A DNA stretch of 11,783 bases from JAUSKF01 sp964355005. Its GTDB lineage: Bacteria; Patescibacteriota; Minisyncoccia; UBA6257; WO2-44-18. Shown piece after piece: positions 5,866-11,747 of the stretch. Under the pieces are notes generated by a model that was given only the letters and a program-made list of their open reading frames with translations, searched no databases and was not told where the DNA came from. The DNA lies in contig CAYHBX010000026.1 of NCBI GenBank assembly GCA_964355005.1, positions 1 to 11,783 on the forward strand, given 5' to 3'. A program made the translations under genes and the position numbers. Each line of letters opens with the position of its first letter. Position 1 is the first letter of the stretch.

Positions 5866-6849
5866 TTACAGACCAATCTTTTTCTTAACCTCGGCCATTT
5901 TCTTTTCCGCTGCCTTCCGGGCTTTGGCGGCGCCGGATCGCAAAGCGATCCTGATAGCAGCTGGTTTTTTTAATAGCGCAATTTTCTTTTTTCGGAAAAT
6001 AGAAAAATAATCCGCGACGTAATCAGCCAGCGAATGTTTCAATTCACCATAGTTCATTCCGGCAAAGCCCCCCTCCACTTCTTTGATAGATTTTCCGGAC
6101 AGGCCGGCCATGATCTCCAGCATATTGGAAACTCCCGGCTTATTTTTCGGATCATATTTTACCTCATTGCCGGAATCGGTGACGGCAGAGCGGATCTTGG
6201 ACTTGATCACTTCCGGCTCGTCGTCAATGAAAAGGCAGCCGCCCGGGCGGGACTTGGACATTTTTTTAGTTGGATCGTCCAAGCTCATAACTCGCGGATT
6301 GGCGGTAAGAATTTCTTTCGGTTCAAAGAAAACCTTGCCGAATTTACTATTAAATCGGCGAGCGAGCGTCCTAGCCAGTTCTAAATGTTGTAATTGATCA
6401 TCACCCACCGGGACGAATCCAGCGCCATAGAGTAGGATGTCCGCGGCCATCAGGACCGGATAAGTAAATAAGCCGGCGTTTATATTCTCCTGCTGGGCCT
6501 CTGCTTTGTCTTTGAACTGTGTCATCCGTTTTAGCTCACCCATGGGGGCGATGGTTTCCAATACCCATGCCATTTCTGTGGACTGGGGGACCGCGGACTG
6601 AATAAATATCTTAGATTTTTTCGGGTCTAACCCGGCGGCCAGAAAATCGGCGGCCAAATTCAGAACTTGCGCCGGTTTTTGTTGGGGGTCGAAGTTTTCC
6701 GTTAAAGAATGATAGTCAGCAATGAAAAAGTAGCAGTCGTATTTGCCTGAATTCTGCAGATCAACGAAATTTTTCAGCGCGCCAAGGTAGTTTCCAATAT
6801 GAAGTCTACCCGTTGGTTGGATTCCCGAGATTAGGATTGGCTTAGGCAT
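5866..6849 (-). CDS. trpS: Tryptophanyl-tRNA synthetase
   Basis: Class I synthetase charging tRNA-Trp in the cytoplasm; 327 aa, the normal bacterial length. The N-terminus reads ISGIQPTGRLHIGNYLGAL, with the HIGH-type motif HIGN at 17-20. PVGDDQLQHLELAR (147-160) is a standard TrpRS block, and the KMSKS loop is at 196-200. The C-terminal helices end in a Lys/Ala-rich tail. The ATG at 6849 puts the conserved N-terminus in place; no Shine-Dalgarno is visible (AACTAAA precedes the start). It lies 72 nt downstream of rnj on the same strand, with a 9-bp-period repeat in the gap and no clear promoter of its own, so co-transcription with rnj is likely. Confidence 0.97.
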   Translation of the reverse strand: MPKPILISGIQPTGRLHIGNYLGALKNFVDLQNSGKYDCYFFIADYHSLTENFDPQQKPAQVLNLAADFLAAGLDPKKSKIFIQSAVPQSTEMAWVLETIAPMGELKRMTQFKDKAEAQQENINAGLFTYPVLMAADILLYGAGFVPVGDDQLQHLELARTLARRFNSKFGKVFFEPKEILTANPRVMSLDDPTKKMSKSRPGGCLFIDDEPEVIKSKIRSAVTDSGNEVKYDPKNKPGVSNMLEIMAGLSGKSIKEVEGGFAGMNYGELKHSLADYVADYFSIFRKKKIALLKKPAAIRIALRSGAAKARKAAEKKMAEVKKKIGL

Positions 6850-6856
6850 TTTAGTT

Positions 6857-6919
6857 GAAAGTTTTTAAAGTTTTAAAGTTCGTAAAGTACTTTATAACCT
6901 TATGAACATTATAACTTTT
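6857..6919. repeat. AT-rich 9-bp-period element, copy A (rnj-trpS spacer)
   Basis: Reads as consecutive 9-mers on the + strand: GAAAGTTTT, TAAAGTTTT, AAAGTTCGT, AAAGTACTT, TATAACCTT, ATGAACATT, ATAACTTTT. It aligns unit for unit with the copy at 8721-8791. It fills almost the entire gap between rnj and trpS. Confidence 0.75.
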
Positions 6920-6921
6920 AA

Positions 6922-8709
6922 CTAAATCTCTATCACTACCGGAAGAACCATCGGCCGTCTCTTGGTTTTAGTATACAAAAGTTGACCGATCTGGTCGCGG
7001 ACCAGAGTCTTTAGGTAGTCGGTTTCAATGCTCTTGTTGTGCGGTACTCGTTCGGCGATTCCGCGGATCTTTTTGCGGATATCGTTGAGCATTTCCTGAT
7101 TTTCTTTCAGCAGAATGAAGCCGCGGGAAATGATGTCGGGATTTTTCAGGACTCGCCCATTCTTACGGTCCAAAGTGATGATGATCACCACCATGCCTTC
7201 TTGAGAAAGTACGCGGCGGTCGCGCAGAACAACTTCTTCCACGTCGCCCACGCCTAAACCGTCTACCATCACGTAAAAAGCCGGGACTTCTTCTTTGGTG
7301 ACCGTGAAGGAATCCTTGGTGATAACCGCCACCTGCCCGTTGTCCATCATAATGGTATTCGCTTTCGGTATGCCGACGGAATGCGCCAATTTAGTGGTGT
7401 GCTTTCTCATGAAATAGTAAGCATGCACCGGCACGACGAACTTCGGTTTAACCATTTTAATGACCAGCTTAAGATCTTCCGAGTGCGCGTGACCGCTGGC
7501 GTGAATATCCAGCAATTTGGAGTTGTAGATCTCATCTACTTGGCGGGCGACATTGTCCTGCAGAGCCTGTACGCTCCGTTCATTGCCCGGAACGACCGAA
7601 GAGGAGAAGATTACGGTGTCGGTTTGTTTTAAGCGAACGGTTTTGTGTTCGCCGGTTACGATCTTCATTAGGCCGGCGTTAGGTTCTCCCTGGGCGCCGG
7701 TAGTAATGATCATTATCTGATTATCTTTGTATTTATCTATTTCCTCGATCGGAATGATTTGATCCTTCCGGGTCTTGATGTAGCCGGTATTCATGGCGAT
7801 CTGAACGTTGTCCTTCATTGACCGGCCGTTGAGAGCCACCTTACGGCCCAAGCGGTCCGCGATCTTCAATATTTCCGAGATGCGGGTCATCAAAGAAGCG
7901 AAGGTGCCGACAATGATGCGGCCCTGCGCGTTCTTGAAAAGTTTTTCCAGATTTTCTTCAATATTTTTTTCCGAGAGAGAAAATCCTTCTTTGATGGAAT
8001 TGGTGCTGTCCATGAAGACGCTGTGAATTTCCATTTTTCCCAGCTTCTCAAAGATCTCCAAGTTGGTTGGCTTTCCGTCCTTGTCGATATCCAGACGGAA
8101 ATCGCCGAAATTCACCATTTTTCCGGCGGGCGTATCAATGCAGACACCGAGAGCATCGGGAATGGTGTGAGAGATGTCGAAAAATTCCGCTTGGAAATTT
8201 TCAGAGATGCGGACCTTATTGCCGTTTTTCACTACGGCAAATTTCGGCTTGCTGACGTTCGGGAATTCCTGGAAGCGGCGCTCGATCAGGTGACGGGTAA
8301 AATTGGCAGTGTAAATTATCGGACTGCCCATCTTATCGTACAGATAAGGAAGCGCGTGGATGTGGTCGTAGTGTCCATGAGTGAAAATGATGGCCTTAAC
8401 GTTGCCCTTTTTCTGTTCGAGATAGGTTACGTTTGGGATAATGTAGTCTATTCCTGGGGTTTCTTCCTCCGGAAATTGAATACCTACGTCAATCACGACT
8501 ATTTCATTTTTATATTCGAAAAAGGCGCAATTGCGGCCTATCTCTTCCAGTCCGCCCAAAGGAACGAACCGTAGGACGGGTTGTCCTTCGGTTTTAGGAA
8601 CTGGCGCTGGCCTGCCGGAAGACAGGGATGTTGCCGGACGAGGAGACCTGGAATGGGACGCGCTTGGCGCAGCCGGAGTCCGAGGTCTAATTGTTGGGAC
8701 TTTTATCAT
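6922..8709 (-). CDS. rnj: Ribonuclease J (metallo-beta-lactamase / beta-CASP)
   Basis: Endo- and 5'-3' exoribonuclease for mRNA decay and rRNA maturation. The 595-aa product has LGGLEEIGRN (51-60), the zinc motif THGHYDHIH (110-118), H181 (motif III), FGDFRLD with D203 (motif IV), and the beta-CASP domain with HASGHAHSEDL (403-413) and VPVHAYY (427-432). The C-terminal domain ends in KTKRRPMVLPVVIEI. Residues 1-45 are a Pro/Ser/Arg-rich, probably disordered extension upstream of the conserved core; basic composition suggests RNA or ribosome contact, but that is inference. The ATG is preceded by AT-only sequence with no Shine-Dalgarno. No good promoter is visible between it and tRNA-Leu 112 nt upstream, so it may be read from the tRNA promoter. 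Confidence 0.96.
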   Translation of the reverse strand: MIKVPTIRPRTPAAPSASHSRSPRPATSLSSGRPAPVPKTEGQPVLRFVPLGGLEEIGRNCAFFEYKNEIVVIDVGIQFPEEETPGIDYIIPNVTYLEQKKGNVKAIIFTHGHYDHIHALPYLYDKMGSPIIYTANFTRHLIERRFQEFPNVSKPKFAVVKNGNKVRISENFQAEFFDISHTIPDALGVCIDTPAGKMVNFGDFRLDIDKDGKPTNLEIFEKLGKMEIHSVFMDSTNSIKEGFSLSEKNIEENLEKLFKNAQGRIIVGTFASLMTRISEILKIADRLGRKVALNGRSMKDNVQIAMNTGYIKTRKDQIIPIEEIDKYKDNQIMIITTGAQGEPNAGLMKIVTGEHKTVRLKQTDTVIFSSSVVPGNERSVQALQDNVARQVDEIYNSKLLDIHASGHAHSEDLKLVIKMVKPKFVVPVHAYYFMRKHTTKLAHSVGIPKANTIMMDNGQVAVITKDSFTVTKEEVPAFYVMVDGLGVGDVEEVVLRDRRVLSQEGMVVIIITLDRKNGRVLKNPDIISRGFILLKENQEMLNDIRKKIRGIAERVPHNKSIETDYLKTLVRDQIGQLLYTKTKRRPMVLPVVIEI

Positions 8710-8720
8710 TTATTAATAAT

Positions 8721-8791
8721 AAGTTTATAAAGTTTATAATGTTCTTAAAGTTCATAAAGTATTTGATAGCTCTATGAACATTATGAATTTG
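8721..8791. repeat. AT-rich 9-bp-period element, copy B (upstream of rnj)
   Basis: Consecutive 9-mers TAAGTTTAT, AAAGTTTAT, AATGTTCTT, AAAGTTCAT, AAAGTATTT, GATAGCTCT, ATGAACATT, ATGAATTTG. The last six units match copy A (6857-6919) in order, with ATGAACATT identical. It also contains ATAATGTTC and GAACATTAT as an inverted pair. It occupies the rnj 5' leader. Confidence 0.75.
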
Positions 8792-8799
8792 TTTCGACT

Positions 8800-8820
8800 T
8801 TTGAGAGTTATTGTCTCAAA
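8800..8820. repeat. Hairpin just 3' of tRNA-Leu
   Basis: TTTGAGA and TCTCAAA arms (7 bp) with a 7-nt loop, two bases beyond the tRNA discriminator on the - strand. No T-tract follows, so it is more likely a processing or pausing structure than a full terminator. Confidence 0.45.
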
Positions 8821-8821
8821 G

Positions 8822-8904
8822 TGCTCTCGAGAGGATTCGAACCTCCATGCCCTTGCGAGCGTACGCACCTGAAGCGTATGTGTCTGCCGTTCCACCACGA
8901 GAGC
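8822..8904 (-). tRNA. tRNA-Leu (anticodon CAG)
   Basis: Full class II cloverleaf of 83 nt: acceptor GCTCTCG/CGAGAGC with discriminator A, anticodon stem TACGC/GCGTA with loop TTCAGGT giving CAG, a long variable arm, and T-loop TTCGAAT. It reads CUG. CCA is not encoded and must be added enzymatically. Confidence 0.96.
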
Positions 8905-8979
8905 GGTGTTATGTTAATTTCGGATATCTAAAAGAATAGAGGGGGCGTCGACAAAAGAGGAGAAATTAACGTTAATTAT

Positions 8980-9008
8980 ATTATATAGGAGTCAAATTTA
9001 AAAGTCAA
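8980..9008 (-). promoter_or_regulatory. Promoter of tRNA-Leu (and probably rnj-trpS)
   Basis: On the - strand TTGACT, 17-nt spacer, TATAAT (the + strand shows AGTCAA at 9003-9008 and ATTATA at 8980-8985). The start would be near 8973, leaving about 69 nt before the tRNA. A perfect 14-bp palindrome AATTAACGTTAATT (8964-8977) covers the predicted start site, a possible operator. Confidence 0.8.
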
Positions 9009-9122
9009 GGATTTGTACTCGTCTGTTTTTGCTTGGGGTTATTTGAGAACAAAAGGCTGGCTCGCTTGCTTTGCTTGAAGGGCCCCATTCGATTTACAGA
9101 TGCCGGTTGTTGGAGTATATTG

Positions 9123-9584
9123 ATGGCGGCACTTTTCAGAGAGATCGCGATGATCAAGGAATTCTACGCCGTGACCACGACCTCCGTTTATCATGTCGTT
9201 GGCCAACCCTTGACGGTTACTAAGATCGCCCTATCCGGAGAAAGCATGTTCCCGGTCGGCCACCAAATGATAGAGGGGCAGATGCTCGCAGTCGGCACTC
9301 AATTGATAAAGTTTATTCCCGAGGGCGGCGGATATTCTACTTTCCGGCGCGATATTATCAATGTGAATACGCGCTACTGGAGAGATAGCTCTTCTCCCAT
9401 CACCGCGCTTTTTCTTACTAAGAAAAAAGCGATGGCTTGTTTCGCGGTGTCCGACAGGAAGACTTTGGACTCGCGTTGGAAGGAGGATACCCTGAAGGTA
9501 TTGAGAGCCATCGGGGAGGATCATCCCAACATTTCTATTTATAGAGGAGGATCTCGGGGTTTGCCGAGTGATTTCGAAAAATAA
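9123..9584 (+). CDS. Hypothetical 153-aa protein
   Basis: Function unknown. The chosen ATG has GGAG at 9112-9115 with a 7-nt gap. An upstream in-frame TTG at 9033 has no ribosome site and adds residues unlike the rest; the ATG at 9150 (MIKEFYAV) is a second candidate preceded by AGAGAG. The protein appears soluble and mixed alpha/beta: a basic/hydrophobic start, EFYAVTTTSVYHV (13-25), FRRDIINVNTRYW (74-86), ITALFLTKKKAMACFAVSD (93-111), then SRWKEDTLKVLRAIGEDHP (117-135). Similar hypotheticals may occur in other Parcubacteria, from memory only. It diverges from tRNA-Leu across 218 nt and has a strong terminator right after the stop; no convincing promoter was found. Confidence 0.8.
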   Translation: MAALFREIAMIKEFYAVTTTSVYHVVGQPLTVTKIALSGESMFPVGHQMIEGQMLAVGTQLIKFIPEGGGYSTFRRDIINVNTRYWRDSSSPITALFLTKKKAMACFAVSDRKTLDSRWKEDTLKVLRAIGEDHPNISIYRGGSRGLPSDFEK

Positions 9585-9586
9585 CA

Positions 9587-9619
9587 AATTAAAACCCGCC
9601 TTTCGGCGGGTTTGTTTTT
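9587..9619. terminator. Bidirectional terminator between two convergent hypotheticals
   Basis: A 9-bp stem AAACCCGCC/GGCGGGTTT with loop TTTC at 9592-9613, T-rich on the + side and A-rich before it. It starts 7 nt after the + gene's stop and just overlaps the last bases of the - gene. Confidence 0.9.
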
Positions 9620-9950
9620 AGCGAAAAGCGAATCTTTCTTGGAGAGCTTCATCAAACCATTCTTCAGTCCAGCGGCCATCTTCTTTTCTGAAGTACACCA
9701 CACAGGGGTAGTCTGGCGGAGGATTCCCGGAAAATTTCCACTTTTCTTTCGGGTATAAGCGGCCAAATTCCAATCGGGAGATACCAACCCCTGTTTCCAT
9801 GGGATCATAAAATTCGTATCCCCAGGATTCAGCAGACCTGGCAGCCTTGAGAGCAGTTTCAAGGTGTTCGGTAATCATAAGGGGATCATTGCAGGGTCCG
9901 TGTCCGGTGTTGTGTGTTACAGAAACGAGAAACAGTTCCCTTATCTTCAC
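9618..9950 (-). CDS. Hypothetical 110-aa protein
   Basis: Function unknown. The GTG start at 9950 is preceded by AGGAG with a 5-nt gap, and a near-perfect promoter lies about 28 nt further upstream, so this is a genuine expressed gene despite its size. The N-terminal half holds THNTGHGPCNDP (12-23) and an alpha-helical segment (28-42); the C-terminal half is rich in Trp, Tyr, Phe and Pro (for example NPPPDYPCVVYF at 76-87) and ends in ALQERFAFR. No membrane segment or signal peptide. Cys20 and the two His of the N-terminal motif could bind metal, but that is only a suggestion. The 3' end abuts the shared terminator. Confidence 0.82.
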   Translation of the reverse strand: MKIRELFLVSVTHNTGHGPCNDPLMITEHLETALKAARSAESWGYEFYDPMETGVGISRLEFGRLYPKEKWKFSGNPPPDYPCVVYFRKEDGRWTEEWFDEALQERFAFR

Positions 9951-9977
9951 AGAAACTCCTTAAAAGAACTTGGGGTA

Positions 9978-10006
9978 ATTATAAATAGCTAAATCCAATT
10001 TGTCAA
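9978..10006 (-). promoter_or_regulatory. Consensus promoter of the 110-aa hypothetical gene
   Basis: On the - strand TTGACA, 17-nt spacer, TATAAT: both hexamers are perfect. On the + strand TGTCAA is at 10001-10006 and ATTATA at 9978-9983. Predicted start near 9971, 5' UTR about 21 nt including the ribosome site. Confidence 0.92.
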
Positions 10007-10042
10007 ATTCCCCCGATTGGGGTTTTGTTCGGTTTTGTTTAG

Positions 10043-10114
10043 TGCCGATGGAAGGAATCGAACCTTCGACCTTGGTCTTATGAAAACCCTGCTCTACCAC
10101 TGAGCTACATCGGC
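10043..10114 (-). tRNA. tRNA-Met (anticodon CAT; elongator, or tRNA-Ile2)
   Basis: A 72-nt cloverleaf: acceptor GCCGATG/CATCGGC, discriminator A, D-arm GCTCAGTGGTAGAGC, anticodon loop TTCATAA (CAT), T-loop TTCGATT. Position 27-43 is a G-A mismatch. It lacks the initiator GGG/CCC anticodon stem, so it is either elongator Met or the lysidine-modified Ile(CAT); sequence alone does not separate these. CCA is not encoded. Confidence 0.93.
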
Positions 10115-10126
10115 GATTTGACTTCC

Positions 10127-10155
10127 ATTTTACCTTATTTGTTGATATATTTCAA
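10127..10155 (-). promoter_or_regulatory. Promoter of tRNA-Met(CAT)
   Basis: On the - strand TTGAAA, 17-nt spacer, TAAAAT (+ strand TTTCAA at 10150-10155 and ATTTTA at 10127-10132). The start falls about 6 nt before the tRNA. It overlaps the upstream region of the divergent gene at 10178. Confidence 0.8.
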
Positions 10156-10177
10156 CCAGAACTTTGAGGAGGGAAAC

Positions 10178-10909
10178 ATGAGCGCTGGAATCAGTTGTTC
10201 CGACGGAAGAACCTTCTGGTACGAAGAGGCCGTAGTTGAGGATTATAAAAAACATTTAAGAATCAAAGTTGATAAGATCGTATCAGAAAAGTATCACCAG
10301 CTGATGAACCTGTTCATGGGGATGGGCTGGAAAGAAGTGGATATAACCTTTTGGTTGCAGGACAAAGCTAGAAAGTTTTACGAATCTCCCAAATCTTGCC
10401 CGGATTATCCTTCCGTTTTCATGCTAAAGTATCGCAGGCAATTTCCTAATGCCAGATATTTGCCGGTCGAAGTAATTAAAAAGGAACTGGACAGACTTAG
10501 GAGACAAGCTTTGGCGGAGGCGGAAAAGAAATTGCCAGCCGCCGAAAAGGAGGCCGAAGAACAACTCAAACGCAACCTCCTGGTTTCCTATTGTCTGATC
10601 TTCGCGGATCGCAAAGGAAAAATTGTCAGGCAAGATTCAAATCCTTTCTGGTCGGCAGGCGAGATGAAGTGCGATGATGGAACTTTAAAAATCAGATGCC
10701 GTATCCAGCAATCCGGATACGGAAATGGATCGTGTTTAGTGACTGTTTCCGAGAAGTCGAGGATCGTTTTGAAAGCCTGCGGAAATTTCATCGCGGGACC
10801 TTATGATGTGAAGTTTGAAAAATATATTCCCGGAAATTGGGAAAAGGTTATCACTTCTTTTGCTAAACCGATCTATGACGCGAATGATAAAAATAACCCC
10901 CGCCACTAA
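10178..10909 (+). CDS. Hypothetical 243-aa protein with a charged helix, stop codon inside the terminator
   Basis: Function unknown. The ATG at 10178 has a very strong Shine-Dalgarno (GAGGAGGG, 10166-10173) at 4 nt; the open frame extends back to 10118 but without a site. No signal peptide or transmembrane helix. The N-terminal region (1-95) is mixed, with WKEVDITFWLQDKARKFYE (51-69); residues about 98-133 form a Glu/Lys/Ala-rich helix with coiled-coil character; the C-terminal part (135-230) alternates hydrophobic residues in a beta pattern with Cys139, Cys165, Cys174, Cys186 and Cys201. The last seven codons run into the terminator hairpin and the TAA is its loop. The tRNA-Met promoter lies on the opposite strand just upstream. 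No good + promoter was found. Confidence 0.82.
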   Translation: MSAGISCSDGRTFWYEEAVVEDYKKHLRIKVDKIVSEKYHQLMNLFMGMGWKEVDITFWLQDKARKFYESPKSCPDYPSVFMLKYRRQFPNARYLPVEVIKKELDRLRRQALAEAEKKLPAAEKEAEEQLKRNLLVSYCLIFADRKGKIVRQDSNPFWSAGEMKCDDGTLKIRCRIQQSGYGNGSCLVTVSEKSRIVLKACGNFIAGPYDVKFEKYIPGNWEKVITSFAKPIYDANDKNNPRH

Positions 10910-10927
10910 TGGCGGGGGTTTTATTTT
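10891..10927 (+). terminator. Terminator of the 243-aa gene, overlapping its stop codon
   Basis: An 11-bp stem AACCCCCGCCA/TGGCGGGGGTT at 10895-10920 with loop CTAA, then TTATTTT. It is almost the same as the hairpin at 5825-5850. The loop TAA (10907-10909) is the stop codon of the upstream gene. A-rich flanking bases make it potentially bidirectional. Confidence 0.9.
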
Positions 10928-10941
10928 CAGACAAAAATCAA

Positions 10942-10967
10942 CAAAAATCTCCGCATCGCTGCGGAGG
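10942..10967 (-). terminator. Terminator of the gene ending at 10969
   Basis: On the - strand CTCCGCA, tetraloop GCGA, TGCGGAG (10949-10966), followed by ATTTTTGTTG. It begins two bases after the TAA stop. Confidence 0.85.
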
Positions 10968-10968
10968 A

Positions 10969-11520
10969 TTACATAGCTCTTTCAAACGAAGGAATACCCC
11001 ATCTTTCGGAAGTCTTTTCGGTTTTGCCGAACTTCATCAGACAGGTATCTCCGTTATCCAGCATCAGCGTAGGAACGTAGAAACCATCGATCAGAGAACC
11101 GACGGCATCAACAAAGAAACTGTGGTCCGAAACATTCCGGGCCCTCCGGAAGATTGCCAGTGTAATGGCGGTTGTCGCCGGATGCCGATTTTTCTCTTTG
11201 AGTTTAGCCATAGCGACGTCCGGCTCTTCGTTGCGCATTGACCGGCCGTCATCCGCCCCGCAAACCCAGAAAAGGGCGCGGTCCGGAACTACGATGAGAT
11301 TCCTGTGCTTATCCAAGTCAAGCAGAGAAAGGCGGCACTGAATGCCGAGCAATTCACACTGTTTGGAAAGACTCATAGCCTTTTCCGAAACCACCAATAG
11401 AGCTTCTTTGTCCGGTGGCTGACCGGCGGAGGATTCAAGGTCGGCCTCATAACAGCCGATTGCCTTATGAAACCCCAACTTGATCAAGGTTTCCACCTGA
11501 ACAGGAGTGCTTACACCCAT
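10969..11520 (-). CDS. DUF5701-like protein of unknown function
   Basis: 183 aa, soluble. The ATG at 11520 is preceded by GGGAG (7-nt gap); the in-frame ATG at 11553 would add 11 residues but has only AGG directly against the start, so it is the weaker choice. Pattern seen: VQVETLIKLGFHKAIG (8-22), a central segment LIVVPDRALFWVCGADDGRSM (75-95, resembling the family's dyad of a hydrophobic strand followed by a D-x-G), then ATTAITLAIFRRARNVSDHSFFVDAVGS (115-142), VPTLMLDNG (149-157) and ERWGIPSFER (172-181). This order (N-terminal L-G-Y/F motif, TxxExI-like helix, GS, vPtL, wG-s) is reminiscent of DUF5701 proteins, from memory. Biochemical role unknown. It diverges from the initiator tRNA and converges on the 243-aa gene. 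Confidence 0.82.
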   Translation of the reverse strand: MGVSTPVQVETLIKLGFHKAIGCYEADLESSAGQPPDKEALLVVSEKAMSLSKQCELLGIQCRLSLLDLDKHRNLIVVPDRALFWVCGADDGRSMRNEEPDVAMAKLKEKNRHPATTAITLAIFRRARNVSDHSFFVDAVGSLIDGFYVPTLMLDNGDTCLMKFGKTEKTSERWGIPSFERAM

Positions 11521-11585
11521 GGCGCGTCTCCCGCTTTTAAGGTCTAAACTCATCCTATTCCAGGCCGATACACTAGTCTAGGGGC

Positions 11586-11614
11586 TTGTTTTTCTTAAAA
11601 TTTAGTGTTAAAAT
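11586..11614 (+). promoter_or_regulatory. Promoter of the initiator-type tRNA
   Basis: TTGTTT at 11586-11591, 17-nt spacer, TAAAAT at 11609-11614 preceded by TGT (extended -10). Standard spacing puts the start at about 11620-11622, on top of the tRNA 5' end. Confidence 0.75.
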
Positions 11615-11619
11615 TCTGT

Positions 11620-11691
11620 TGCGGAGTAGGGAAGCAGTATCCCGTCAGGCCCATAACCTGAAGATCGTCGGTGCAATTCCGGCCTCCGCAA
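11620..11691 (+). tRNA. Initiator tRNA-fMet (anticodon CAT), with several atypical positions
   Basis: A 72-nt cloverleaf: acceptor TGCGGAG/CTCCGCA with discriminator A, D stem GGGA/TCCC, anticodon stem TCAGG/CCTGA with loop CCCATAA, T stem GTCGG/CCGGC. Initiator traits: a weak U1-A72 end pair, purine11-pyrimidine24 (G11-C24), and the overall fit to bacterial initiator sequences (AAGATCGTCGGT and CTCCGCAA). Atypical: C33 in place of U33, A29-U41 replacing one of the three G-C pairs, A at 18 and G at 55. The acceptor pairing extends two bases further (GTT / AAC). CCA is not encoded. Dedicated promoter and terminator suggest a functional gene. Confidence 0.85.
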
Positions 11692-11696
11692 CATTA

Positions 11697-11730
11697 AACA
11701 AAAAATGCCCGAGGGGGCGTTTTTTGTTTT
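11697..11730 (+). terminator. Terminator of the initiator tRNA gene
   Basis: An 11-bp stem AAAAAATGCCC/GGGCGTTTTTT with loop GAGG, one G-T pair, followed by a T-rich run. It lies 6 nt after the tRNA. Confidence 0.9.
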
Positions 11731-11747
11731 ATTGCTATAAATAATCT

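Noticed and set aside
8023..8574. Long 183-codon ORF on the + strand
   Set aside because: Lies entirely antisense to the well-supported RNase J and has no ribosome site or recognisable domain; a shadow of the real gene.
9033..9122. TTG start extending the 153-aa protein by 30 residues
   Set aside because: No ribosome site; the extension is basic and cysteine-containing, unlike the rest, and the ATG at 9123 has GGAG at 7 nt.
10009..10040. CCCC-GATT-GGGG followed by TTTTGTT, a + strand terminator-like hairpin
   Set aside because: Only a 4-bp stem, and no + strand gene ends there, since the nearest one already has its own terminator.
10118..10146. TTGACT as a -35 for the 243-aa gene
   Set aside because: No acceptable -10 at 16-18 nt spacing (GTTGAT or TTGATA only).
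8822..11691. tRNA-linked integration site with att repeats
   Set aside because: No second copy of any tRNA 3' end and no integrase were seen within the window.
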